Part shown: positions 1 to 7,585 of the stretch, one piece after another
How positions within the stretch are numbered: the first letter of the stretch is position 1
How the letters are laid out: each line of letters begins with the position of its first letter
Assembly (NCBI RefSeq): GCF_014295035.1
Contig: NZ_CP060404.1
Location: forward strand, 5,744,501 to 5,808,500
Direction: 5' to 3'
Length of the DNA stretch: 64,000 nt
From: Streptomyces buecherae
GTDB taxonomy: Bacteria > Actinomycetota > Actinomycetes > Streptomycetales > Streptomycetaceae
The notes under the pieces: model-generated
Seen by the model: the letters and a program-made list of their open reading frames with translations, nothing else
The model's database searches: none
Told to the model about the DNA's origin: nothing
Made by a program: the position numbers and the translations under genes

Positions 1-356
1 CGGGCCCGCCGTCGACCGGCGAGGGCGCGGCCACCCGCTCCCGGGCGCGTGTGCGCCGGGGCGACCCCATCGGCTGGCGCCGGGTGCACGGCGCGATCGG
101 CCTGGTCGACCTGGAGGCCCCGCCGGAGCTGCTCGCCTCGGCGGTCGGCTCGCTGCGGATCTTCGCGGGGTACGCCGGGTGGGGGCCGGGCCAGTTGGAA
201 GAGGAGCTGGTCGAGGGCGCGTGGTACGTCGTGGAGTCGGAGCCCGGCGACGTGTCGTCGCCCGATCCGGAGCAGTTGTGGCGCTCCGTGCTGCGGCGGC
301 AGCGCAGCGAGTTGGCGATGGTGGCCACGTACCCGGACGACGCCTCGCTCAACTGA
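1..356 (+). CDS. YqgE/AlgH family protein (UPF0301), 3' part only
   Basis: The reading frame is open from the left edge to the stop at 354-356, so only the last ~118 codons are present and the start lies outside the window. The segment FAGYAGWGPGQLEEE followed by GAWYVVESEPGD and the ending LAMVATYPDD are characteristic of the YqgE/AlgH family, small cytoplasmic proteins of unresolved function. The first ~20 visible residues (Gly/Pro/Arg-rich) are not conserved-looking and may be a variable linker. There is no sign of damage in the visible part. Confidence 0.85.
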   Translation, partial: GPPSTGEGAATRSRARVRRGDPIGWRRVHGAIGLVDLEAPPELLASAVGSLRIFAGYAGWGPGQLEEELVEGAWYVVESEPGDVSSPDPEQLWRSVLRRQRSELAMVATYPDDASLN

Positions 357-775
357 CGGCACCTTGCTCAACTGACGGCGACGCGGCGCCCGGCTCGGTC
401 GTCGGCGCGGGGCGGTGGGCTGGTGGCCGGGGCGCCGGTCGAGGCCGTTCGCGGGTGGTCGGCCCGCTGGATGTGGACATCGGTGTGCCCGGTCGGCGCG
501 CTGCTCGGCGGGCCGGACCCGGGCAGGTAGGGGCGCTGTCGGGGGTGGGGCGGGCCTGATGGGCGAGGGTGTCGTCCCGGTGGGCGGTCGCCGTGTGGTT
601 CCCGTTCTTGCAGGTCGAAGCCCCGGGGGGTGGCGTTGGTCGGGGTGGGCGAGCCGTGGCGAAAAGTAGTTCAACGTTAAACCAGCTTGGGTCATGCTGG
701 GAGTGGAGCTGGCGGTCGCCGGACGGCCAGGCCCGCCCCCGTGTCAACGGAGACCCGCAAAGGAGCTGATCTGAC
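357..775. other. Intergenic stretch of 419 bp
   Basis: No convincing gene on either strand; the open frames here are GC-driven. It holds the leader of the downstream VOC gene, including a near-palindrome at 669-682 and an AAGGAG ribosome binding site at 759-764. Confidence 0.6.
669..682. promoter_or_regulatory. Near-palindromic operator candidate upstream of VOC gene
   Basis: GTTCAACGTTAAAC matches its own reverse complement at 12 of 14 positions and stands out as AT-rich in GC-rich surroundings about 95 bp before the VOC gene. Its form resembles operators of MarR-type or similar dimeric repressors, but no such regulator is adjacent, so the cognate factor is unknown. Confidence 0.35.
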
Positions 776-1306
776 GTGAGCCAGACCCTTCCGCTGCGCC
801 TGCACCACCACGCGTGGATAACCGACGACCAGGAAGCCACCCGACGCTTCTACGAGGACGTGATCGGTCTGCCGCTGGTGGCCACCTGGAGCGAGCGGGA
901 CGTGCTGTTCGGCGCCGAGCGCGCCTACTCCCACACCTTCTACGGCCTCGCCGACGGCGGAGCCCTGGCCTTCTTCCAGTTCGCCAACCCCGAGGACCAG
1001 CGGGAGTTTCGGACCGACGTCCACTTCACGCCCTTCCGGCACATCGCCTTCAAGGTCGAGCGGGAGACCCAGGACGCGATGCGCGAGCGCGTCGCCGAGG
1101 CCGGCTACGCGGAGCCCGACACCTTCGTCGTGGACCACGGCTACTGCGTCTCGCTGTACGTCACGGACCCCAACGGGCTCATGCTGGAGTTCGTCGTCGA
1201 CCACCCCGACGTGGCACGGATCGACGCCGAACGGCGTACGACGGCGCACGCCGATCTCGCCCGCTGGCTCGCCGGCGACCACACCAGCAACAACACCTGG
1301 CGCTGA
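776..1306 (+). CDS. VOC (glyoxalase/dioxygenase fold) family protein
   Basis: A 176-residue protein of the vicinal-oxygen-chelate superfamily. It opens with LHHHAWITDDQEATRRFYEDVIG, the usual first beta-alpha unit of these folds with a metal-ligand-type His, and has HIAFKV near the middle and DPNGLMLEFVVDHPD near the end, supplying candidate second His and Glu ligands. Members include glyoxalases and extradiol dioxygenases; the substrate here cannot be told. The GTG start at 776 follows AAGGAG at 759-764 with good spacing. The gene is convergent with the LysR gene that follows, and the near-palindrome at 669-682 may control it. Confidence 0.8.
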   Translation: MSQTLPLRLHHHAWITDDQEATRRFYEDVIGLPLVATWSERDVLFGAERAYSHTFYGLADGGALAFFQFANPEDQREFRTDVHFTPFRHIAFKVERETQDAMRERVAEAGYAEPDTFVVDHGYCVSLYVTDPNGLMLEFVVDHPDVARIDAERRTTAHADLARWLAGDHTSNNTWR

Positions 1307-1358
1307 CGCCGGGCCGGCCCGTGGCGAAGGCGCCGTTCTGGGCTCGGCCGTCCCCGGC

Positions 1359-2318
1359 TCAGGCGCTGGCGGGCCAGTTCGCGCTGGTCATGGCGTAGTA
1401 CTGGGCCGCCAGCGGATGGGCGCCGCGGGCCGGGATGGCCAGGTGGACGGCGACCGGGGGCGCGTTCTTCAGGCGTACGAAGCGGATGCCGGGGTGCGTG
1501 TGGCGCTGGGCGACCGACTCCGGGGCGACGCCGACGCCGTGGCCGGCCGCCACCGCCTCCAGCCATTCGTCGAAGTTGCCGCTGGTGCACGCCAGGGTGG
1601 GGCGCCGGCCCGCGGGCCACAGCTCGGGGCGGGTGGTGCCGGTGACGGTGTTGACCACGAGCGGCAGGTCGGCCAGTTCGGTCCAGTCCAGGACGCGGCG
1701 GCGGGCCAGCGGCGCCGCCGCCCCCGCCGCGCTGCGCGCGACCACCGCGACCCGCGCCTCATGGGCGACCACCTTGCTGCGGACCGCGTGGTGACCGTCC
1801 TGCCGGTCCCGTGGCACCTCGCCGCGTACCACCGCCACGTCGCAGTCGCCGGTGTCCAGGCCGGCCAGCGGGGTGTCCCGGCGTACCAGGCGCACCCGGG
1901 CGCCGGTGGCGGACTCGAAGGCCGCGCTCAGACCGGCGCAGGCGAGCGGCAGCAGCGAGGTGAAGCCGAGCCGCAGCCTGGCGTGCCGGCAGGGCGCGCG
2001 CAGCGCCTCGCCGAGCCGGGGGAGCAGCACGGCGAGTTCGGCGTGGAGCCGCTGGCCGGCGTCCGTGAGCGCCACGTGGCGCGTGCTGCGGTCCAGGAGG
2101 CGGGCGCCCACGGCCTCCTCAAGGGCGCGCACGGTGCGGGTGAGCGCGGGCTGTCCGATGCCCAGCCGGTGCGCGGCGTGCGTGAAGTTGCGCTCGTCGG
2201 CCACGGCCACGAAGCCGCGCAGGTGCCGCAACTCCACGTCGGGTAGCCCGAGCAGCCCCGTGGCCACCGGCTCCCGCGCGTCGTCGCCGCTCTCCTCGTA
2301 CCGCTCGTCGCCACTCAT
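1359..2318 (-). CDS. LysR family transcriptional regulator
   Basis: A 319-residue LysR-type regulator. An N-terminal winged helix-turn-helix (ELRHLRGFVAVADERNFTHA onwards, then GIGQPALTRTVRALEEAVG and LLDRSTRHVALTDAG) is followed by a substrate-binding effector domain. The ATG at 2318 is preferred over an in-frame ATG at 2351 because the palindrome at 2332-2353 then lies outside the coding region; a GGGAGG sits very close upstream of 2318, so the start is not certain. It is transcribed divergently from the MFS exporter at 2469, the usual layout of a LysR regulator controlling its neighbour and itself. The effector is unknown. Confidence 0.88.
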   Translation of the reverse strand: MSGDERYEESGDDAREPVATGLLGLPDVELRHLRGFVAVADERNFTHAAHRLGIGQPALTRTVRALEEAVGARLLDRSTRHVALTDAGQRLHAELAVLLPRLGEALRAPCRHARLRLGFTSLLPLACAGLSAAFESATGARVRLVRRDTPLAGLDTGDCDVAVVRGEVPRDRQDGHHAVRSKVVAHEARVAVVARSAAGAAAPLARRRVLDWTELADLPLVVNTVTGTTRPELWPAGRRPTLACTSGNFDEWLEAVAAGHGVGVAPESVAQRHTHPGIRFVRLKNAPPVAVHLAIPARGAHPLAAQYYAMTSANWPASA

Positions 2319-2331
2319 GCCTCCCGAGCAT

Positions 2332-2353
2332 AAGTGCCCGCGCTCGGGCATTT
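2332..2353. promoter_or_regulatory. Inverted repeat in LysR/MFS divergent region
   Basis: AAGTGCCCG, a 4-bp spacer, then CGGGCATTT: 9-bp arms with one mismatch, lying between the two divergent genes. LysR proteins bind such interrupted dyads to control both genes. Assignment is by position and symmetry only. Confidence 0.45.
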
Positions 2354-2468
2354 CCGCGGCGATCCGGAGAGTGCCTACGCTTCCGGCCCGCCGCCCCGTT
2401 CCGGCTGGGCCTGCCGGGCGGGGCAGGGCCGCCGGTCACCCACGACCGTCAACCTCAAGGAGCGCACT

Positions 2469-3779
2469 GTGCGCAAGGTCTCGCTGCTCGCGCTGGGGGC
2501 GTTCACCCTCGGCCTGGACGCGTACGTGATGGCCGGGCTGTTGCCCGTGGTCGCCGACGACCTCGACACCACCGTGTCGCTGGCCGGCCAGATGGTCACG
2601 GCCTTCACCCTCGCCTACGCGCTGTCCGCGCCGCTGGTGGCCGGGCTGCTCACGGGCGCCAGGCCGAAGACGGTGATCCTGGTCGCCCTCGCCGTCTTCA
2701 CGCTGGGCAACGGGCTCACCGCCGTGGCGCCCTCGCTCGCGCTGCTGCTCGCCTCGCGCGTCGTGGCGGGCGCCGGGGCCGGGGTGTACGCGGCGCTGTC
2801 CACCGCCGCGGCCTCCGCGCTGGTGCCCGCCGAGCAGCGCGGCAAGGCGCTGGCCCTGGTGATGGGCGGCATGAGCACCGGCACCGTGCTGGGCGTGCCG
2901 CTGGGCGTGCTGCTCGCCGAGCACGCGTCGTGGCGGGCCACGATGGGCCTGGTCACGGCCCTGGGCGCGGTCGCCATCGGCGGGCTCGCGGCGCTGCTGC
3001 CGCAGGTTCCGGCCGAGCCCCCGGTGCCGGCCAGGGCGCGGCTCGGGGCCATCGCCGACCCGGCCGTCGCCCCGGTGGTCGGCGTCTCCTTCCTGGGCGC
3101 CGTCGCCAGCCTGGGCCTGTACACCTACCTGGCCCCGGTCCTCGAAGCGGCCGGCGACATCGACGGCGTCGCCCCCTATCTGTGGGCCTGGGGCGCCGGC
3201 GGCGTGCTGGGCAGCCTGCTGATCGGGCCGCTGGTGGACCGCACGGGACGGGTGCGGGCGCTGGTCGCGGCCCTGCTCACCGCCGTGGGCGTGGCGCACC
3301 TGGTGCTCGCCCCGGTCGCCGGCGTGCCGCTGCTGCTCGGCGCGGCCCTGGTGGTGTGGGGCGCGGGCGGCTGGGCGCTCCAGGTGCCGCAGCAGCACCA
3401 ACTGCTCGCGGTGAGCGCGCGGCGCGGCACGGTGGCGCTCGCGCTCAACAACTCGGCCCTCTACCTCGGCAGCGCCGTCGGCTCCGCGCTCGGCGGCCTG
3501 GCGCTCGCGGCGGGCCTGCCCGGCGACGCGCTGCCCTGGGCCGCCGCCGCGATCCTCGGCCTCAGCCTGCTGCTGCACCTGGGCGCGGGGCGCGCGGCCC
3601 GCGCGCGAGGCGCCGGCGCGGCGGGCGCGGGCACGGCGGATGCCGGCGCGCCGGGGGCGGTTGGCGACGCCGCGCGAGCGGACGGCGACGGGGCGGGGCG
3701 CGGAGCCGGCGGCGCGGGCGGGGTCGCGGGCCCGGCGCGTGTTGGGGACGGTGGGGCGCCGGGCACACCCCAGGCGTGA
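2469..3779 (+). CDS. MFS transporter, drug-efflux (DHA1) type
   Basis: A 436-residue polytopic membrane protein with about 12 hydrophobic segments, starting directly with VSLLALGAFTLGLDAYVMAG, a pattern typical of Cmr/Cmx-like DHA1 exporters. The GTG start at 2469 has AAGGAG at 2457-2462 with 6-nt spacing, so the open frame further upstream is not coding. The last ~65 residues are an Ala/Gly/Arg-rich cytoplasmic tail of low complexity. The substrate is unknown; control by the divergent LysR gene is inferred from layout and the intervening dyad. Confidence 0.88.
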   Translation: MRKVSLLALGAFTLGLDAYVMAGLLPVVADDLDTTVSLAGQMVTAFTLAYALSAPLVAGLLTGARPKTVILVALAVFTLGNGLTAVAPSLALLLASRVVAGAGAGVYAALSTAAASALVPAEQRGKALALVMGGMSTGTVLGVPLGVLLAEHASWRATMGLVTALGAVAIGGLAALLPQVPAEPPVPARARLGAIADPAVAPVVGVSFLGAVASLGLYTYLAPVLEAAGDIDGVAPYLWAWGAGGVLGSLLIGPLVDRTGRVRALVAALLTAVGVAHLVLAPVAGVPLLLGAALVVWGAGGWALQVPQQHQLLAVSARRGTVALALNNSALYLGSAVGSALGGLALAAGLPGDALPWAAAAILGLSLLLHLGAGRAARARGAGAAGAGTADAGAPGAVGDAARADGDGAGRGAGGAGGVAGPARVGDGGAPGTPQA

Positions 3780-3794
3780 GTACCCTTGGGCTGT

Positions 3795-4103
3795 ATGAGC
3801 ACTCCTCTTCAGCCCGAGCCTGAGCGCGGGGCAGGTACCGGCACCCTCGTCGAGCCGACGCCGCAGGTGTCGAACGGCGACGGCGACCACGAGCGCTTCG
3901 CCCATTACGTACAGAAGGACAAGATCATGGAGAGCGCGCTCTCCGGATCGCCCGTCGTCGCACTCTGCGGCAAGGTCTGGGTCCCCGGTCGTGACCCGAA
4001 GAAGTACCCGGTGTGTCCCATGTGCAAGGAGATCTTCGAGGGCATGGGCGCCGGAGGCGACAAGGGCAAGGACGGCAAGGGCGGTAAGGACGGCAAGAAG
4101 TAG
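3795..4103 (+). CDS. DUF3039 family protein
   Basis: A 102-residue soluble protein. Its core, GDHERFAHYVQKDKI then VVALCGKVWVP and YPVCPMCKEI, is the actinobacterial DUF3039 family; the CxG...CPMC cysteines look like a zinc-binding site. The tail is a charged Gly/Lys/Asp repeat. The function is unknown; families of this kind are near-universal in Streptomyces. The ATG at 3795 was chosen over one nine bases upstream by similarity to the family's usual MST start. It is followed by a strong terminator. Confidence 0.85.
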   Translation: MSTPLQPEPERGAGTGTLVEPTPQVSNGDGDHERFAHYVQKDKIMESALSGSPVVALCGKVWVPGRDPKKYPVCPMCKEIFEGMGAGGDKGKDGKGGKDGKK

Positions 4104-4141
4104 CCGCTGCCGGCTCACGCCGCCCGCGCCCGGAGGCCGCA

Positions 4142-4186
4142 CGCGCGCCCGGTCCGTATCCGCTCGGGATACGGACCGGGCGCGCG
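4142..4186 (+). terminator. 20-bp perfect stem-loop terminator
   Basis: Perfect inverted repeat: arms 4142-4161 and 4167-4186 with a 5-nt loop. It lies 39 bp after the DUF3039 stop. There is no T-run, as usual in Streptomyces. Confidence 0.8.
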
Positions 4187-4223
4187 GTGTTGTCGGGCCG
4201 GGCCGCGCAGTAAGGTCGCTGCC

Positions 4224-4616
4224 ATGAGCGGGCGCGTGGAACGGGCGGCGTATCTGGTGTTCGGGGCCCGGGAGGTCGATGAGTCCGACGAGGGTTCGCC
4301 GGCCTTCAGCCAGTTCGACAAGGACTGGGACGCACAGCTCCAGCAGTGCGGCCGACTGGCCGCCGAGCGGGGCTACCAGCCCGTGGGCAGCAGCGTGTTC
4401 TCCGTGCTCCAGGCGTCCATGGACAGGCTCCTGGAGTGGGCGGACGACCCCGGCTGCGACGTCGTCCTGGTCGCCAGCCCCCGCCTGCTCCGCCGCATGC
4501 ACGCCTGCTGGCCCGACTGGGACCAGGTGGTGACCCGGCTCGGCGCGGCCGGCGCCCGCCTCGAAGCCGTGCCGTTCCCCGAGCCGGCCTACCCCGGCGA
4601 GCGCTTCCCGGACTAG
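4224..4616 (+). CDS. Conserved hypothetical protein
   Basis: A 130-residue soluble acidic protein I cannot assign to a named family. It begins SGRVERAAYLVFGAREVDE and ends FPEPAYPGERFPD; the middle (CDVVLVASPRLLRRMHACWP) looks like a beta-strand followed by an amphipathic helix. There are no membrane segments or signal peptide. It has its own short leader after the terminator at 4142-4186, so it is probably transcribed alone. The protein-like composition and ATG start make it a real gene. Confidence 0.7.
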   Translation: MSGRVERAAYLVFGAREVDESDEGSPAFSQFDKDWDAQLQQCGRLAAERGYQPVGSSVFSVLQASMDRLLEWADDPGCDVVLVASPRLLRRMHACWPDWDQVVTRLGAAGARLEAVPFPEPAYPGERFPD

Positions 4617-5095
4617 CCCCGCCCCGCGCTCCTTCCCGCACGCCTTCCCGTACGCGCCGCGCCGGGCCATACTCCGACCCCGCCGCCACGGCCGCCCCCG
4701 CGCCGCCGCCACCACGACGCGTCGTCACACCGCCGCTTCCCGCGCCGCCGCCGCACGCCGCGCCGCCGTTCCCCGTACGGCCGTGCCTCGCGCCGCCACG
4801 CCCCGTACCGCCGCGCCCCGCGCCGTCGCGTCCAACGTGTCGCGCCGTGCCCCGCGTTGACCCGTAGCCGGTCCCTCGAACAGGTGGAGGTGGCCGGGCC
4901 GCGCGGAGGGGTGGCCCCTTCGCCCGCTCACTGCCGTCCGGGCCCGCGCGCGGGCTGATCCTCGCCCCCCCGTTCCGGGGCCGCCGGGCCTCGCCGGGCT
5001 GGGTCGTGGTCGGGCGTCGCCGCCTGGGCTGGCCGGCCGCGCGACCAACTCATGTCGACATGCCGCGCCTTGTGCGCACTTTTTGCCGGTCACGA

Positions 5096-5111
5096 AGTGG
5101 TCGGGACCTCT
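5096..5111. promoter_or_regulatory. DasR-like (dre) operator candidate
   Basis: AGTGGTCGGGACCTCT matches 13 of 16 positions of the DasR-responsive element consensus as I remember it (A-S-TGGTC-TA-GACCA-S-T). It is ~100 bp upstream of a sugar-binding lipoprotein gene. DasR is the GntR-family repressor of GlcNAc/chitin uptake genes in Streptomyces, so the location is functionally sensible. DasR itself is not in the window. Confidence 0.5.
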
Positions 5112-5164
5112 TGTACGGCCAGACAACGGCCCTTAACCTCCTCCGTATTGTGCAAAGCGAAACG

Positions 5165-5187
5165 GGCGTTGCGCATCGTGCAACGCC
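5165..5187. promoter_or_regulatory. 8-bp inverted repeat, LacI-type operator candidate
   Basis: GGCGTTGC, 7-nt spacer, GCAACGCC: perfect arms ending 21 bp before the transporter start codon. Dyads of this size next to sugar transporters are often bound by LacI-family repressors, but no such gene is adjacent. A structured leader RNA is an alternative. Confidence 0.4.
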
Positions 5188-5208
5188 ACTCCGTGGGGGT
5201 TTCCGTAT

Positions 5209-6510
5209 ATGAACGTCTTTGCTCGAATAGCCGCGCCGGTGGCGGCACTTGTCGCGGCCGGCCTGACCGCCACCGCCTGCGCCCCGTCCACCTCGGACAA
5301 CGAGGCGAAGAAGGACGACAAGAGCGGCACGCTGCGCGTCTGGCTCTTCCAGGAGGTGGACAACGACCCCAAGAAGAAGGTCGTCGACCAGGCCGTGGCG
5401 GACTTCCGCGGCAAGCACAAGGACGTCGACGTGGACGTCACCTACATCCCGATCAACACCCGGGCCGAGAAGATCAAGGCCGCCTTCAACGACCCGAAGA
5501 GCGCCCCTGACCTGATCGAGTACGGCAACACGGACACGGCCGGTTACGTGCAGGACGGCGGCCTCGCGGACATCAGCGAGGAGTTCGCGAGCTGGCCGCA
5601 GAACAAGGACACCGACGCCACGGCCAAGGAGTCGGTGACCGTCAAGGGCAAGACGTACGGCTCCCCGCTCTTCGTCGGCGTGCGCGCGCTCTACTACCGC
5701 ACCGACGTCTTCAAGGACCTCGGCCTCAAGCCGCCGACCACCCAGGAGGAGTTGGTCAACACCGCCGAGAAGATCCGGGCGGAGCGGGGGGACCTGTACG
5801 GGCTCGCGGTGGGCGGCGCGTACACCTACGGCGCGATGCCGTTCCTGTGGGCGAACGGCGGCGAGTTGGCCACCGAGAAGGACGGCGTCTACCGCTCGAC
5901 CATCGACAGCGCGCAGTCGCAGGCCGGCATCAAGGCGTACACCGCGCTGTTCGGCGACCAGAACTGCCCGGCCAACAAGTGCGCCGAGATGGGTGGCAAC
6001 GACACCGTCGAGGCGTTCGCTTCCGGCAAGGCGGGCATGGCCATCGCCGGTAACTTCAACCTCCCGGCCATCGAGGCGAGCAAGGTCAAGGGCAAGTACG
6101 CGGTGGTTCCGCTGCCCGGGAAGAAGGCCGGCGAGATTGCTCCGGCGTTCGCGGGCGGAAACAACATCGGCCTGCTGAAGAGCAGTTCGCACCGCACCCT
6201 CGGCCTTGACCTGATGCAGTCGCTCACCAGCAAGAAGACGCAGGGCGCGCTCTTCGACGCGATGGGCTTCCTGCCCACCTACACCGACGTGCGCAAGGAG
6301 GCCGCGGCGCGCCAGCCGCTCGCCGAGCCGTTCGTGAAGACCCTGGACGTGGCGAAGTTCGTGCCCGCGTCGCCCGGCTGGGCCGCCATCGACGCGGGCC
6401 TGGTGCTGCCGACGATGTTCCAGCAGATCGTCAGCGGTCGTAAGGACGTGGACGCGGCGGCCGGCGAGGCGCGCAAGAAGATGGACGCCGCCTTCACCGA
6501 AGCGGGCTGA
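5209..6510 (+). CDS. Sugar ABC transporter substrate-binding lipoprotein
   Basis: A 433-residue extracellular solute-binding protein of the MalE-like family. It has an N-terminal signal with a lipobox ending at Cys24 (TATAC), so it is predicted to be an exported lipoprotein. The mature part starts with GTLRVWLFQE and has APDLIEYGNTDTAGY and GKAGMAIAGN, common to binding proteins of the CUT1 class. A G-run at 5194-5199 serves as ribosome binding site. The resemblance to DasA-type chitobiose-binding proteins and the DasR-like site upstream suggest an amino-sugar or oligosaccharide ligand, but this is inference. It heads an operon with two permeases. No ATPase is encoded nearby, as is common where MsiK serves many transporters. 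Confidence 0.9.
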   Translation: MNVFARIAAPVAALVAAGLTATACAPSTSDNEAKKDDKSGTLRVWLFQEVDNDPKKKVVDQAVADFRGKHKDVDVDVTYIPINTRAEKIKAAFNDPKSAPDLIEYGNTDTAGYVQDGGLADISEEFASWPQNKDTDATAKESVTVKGKTYGSPLFVGVRALYYRTDVFKDLGLKPPTTQEELVNTAEKIRAERGDLYGLAVGGAYTYGAMPFLWANGGELATEKDGVYRSTIDSAQSQAGIKAYTALFGDQNCPANKCAEMGGNDTVEAFASGKAGMAIAGNFNLPAIEASKVKGKYAVVPLPGKKAGEIAPAFAGGNNIGLLKSSSHRTLGLDLMQSLTSKKTQGALFDAMGFLPTYTDVRKEAAARQPLAEPFVKTLDVAKFVPASPGWAAIDAGLVLPTMFQQIVSGRKDVDAAAGEARKKMDAAFTEAG

Positions 6511-6521
6511 GTGAGCCAGTG

Positions 6522-6737
6522 ATGTCCCCCGACTCCTCCTCTCCGGCCCCCGGCGCGGGGCCCGGCGCCCCCGCGCCGCTCGTCCCGGCCGCCGCCGCTG
6601 CCGCCCGCCCTGCGCCACGCCGTGACACAAGGGCGGGCGGCGCGGCGGCGCGGCCCCCCGCGCACCGAAGCCCGGCAGCCCCGGCGGGCTCGGCGCCTCG
6701 CGCTGGACGCCGTGGCTCTACCTGGCACCGGCCCTGA
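6522..6737 (+). other. Out-of-frame N-terminal segment of the first permease
   Basis: From the ATG at 6522 this frame encodes a Pro/Ala-rich cytoplasmic N-terminus typical of such permeases, then runs out of frame with the membrane protein that follows. The permease frame itself is closed by a stop at 6623-6625 and contains no ATG or GTG start before 6740. Adding one C to the six-C run at 6654-6659 would join the two frames seamlessly into ...RPPRAPKPGS...RWTPWLYLAP. So this is either a one-base deletion in the strain or a sequencing/assembly error. Confidence 0.65.
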
Positions 6738-6739
6738 TC

Positions 6740-7585
6740 GTGCTGGCCGCGCTGCTCGTCTACCCGATCTACCAACTCGGCCTGATCTCCTTCCTGGAGT
6801 ACACCCAGGCCCAGGTCAGCGGCGGCGAGCCGGCCACCTTCCAGGGATTCGCCAACTACACCGAACTCTTCAGCGACCGGCAGTTCTGGGAGGTGCTGGT
6901 CGCCACCCTGGTGTTCGCGGCGGTCTGCGTCTTCTGCACCCTCGTGGTCGGCTGCGGGCTGGCCGTGCTGCTCACCCGCATCCGCGCCGTGCCCCGGCTG
7001 GCGCTGATGCTGGCCGCGCTCGGCGCCTGGGCGACCCCGGCCATCACCGGCTCGACGGTCTGGGTCTTCCTCTTCGACCCCGACTTCGGCCCGGTCAACA
7101 AGATGCTCGTCTGGGTGGGCCTGTCCGGTTTCGAGGACTTCTCCTGGACCTACGACCGCTACAGCGCCTTCGCGCTGGTCCTCTTCGAGGTCGTGTGGTG
7201 CTCGTTCCCGCTGGTCATGGTGACGGTGTACGCGGGCATCAAGGCCATCCCCGGCGAGGTGCTCGAAGCGGCCTCGCTGGACGGCGCGTCCAACTGGCGC
7301 ATCTGGCGCAGCGTCATGGCGCCGATGCTGCGGCCCATCCTGGTCGTGGTCACCATCCAGTCCATCATCTGGGACTTCAAGGTGTTCACGCAGATCTACG
7401 TGATGACCAACGGTGGCGGCATCGCCGGCCAGAACCTGGTGCTGAACGTGTACGCCTACCAGAAGGCGTTCGCTTCCTCGCAATACAGCCTCGGCTCGGC
7501 CATCGGCATCGTCATGCTGCTGATCCTGCTCGCCGTGACGCTGATCTATCTGCGGCTGCTGCGCAGGCAAGGAGAAGAGCTGTGA
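6740..7585 (+). CDS. Sugar ABC transporter permease, MalF type (N-terminus frameshifted)
   Basis: An inner-membrane permease of the CUT1 class, partner of the binding protein upstream. The EAA-loop region reads EVLEAASLDGASNWRIWRSV, the contact site for the ATPase. 6740 (GTG) is the first start codon in this frame but falls inside the first membrane segment (WLYLAPALIVLAALLVYPI begins at ~6710), so the true protein must begin upstream in another frame at 6522; see that entry. If the base loss is real, the transporter is probably inactive; if it is an error, the gene is intact at ~354 residues. It overlaps the next permease by 4 bp. Confidence 0.82.
   Translation: MLAALLVYPIYQLGLISFLEYTQAQVSGGEPATFQGFANYTELFSDRQFWEVLVATLVFAAVCVFCTLVVGCGLAVLLTRIRAVPRLALMLAALGAWATPAITGSTVWVFLFDPDFGPVNKMLVWVGLSGFEDFSWTYDRYSAFALVLFEVVWCSFPLVMVTVYAGIKAIPGEVLEAASLDGASNWRIWRSVMAPMLRPILVVVTIQSIIWDFKVFTQIYVMTNGGGIAGQNLVLNVYAYQKAFASSQYSLGSAIGIVMLLILLAVTLIYLRLLRRQGEEL

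Larger units (their letters stand above)
4617..5208. other. Intergenic stretch of 592 bp with regulatory end
   Basis: 4617-5040 is Pro/Arg/Ala-coding in every frame and holds nothing I would call a gene. The last ~170 bp drop in GC and carry two operator-like elements (5096-5111 and 5165-5187) before the ABC transporter. Confidence 0.6.

Noticed and set aside
4725..5126. Short open frames on both strands before the ABC transporter
   Set aside because: Low-complexity Pro/Ala/Arg composition in all frames; typical GC artefact.
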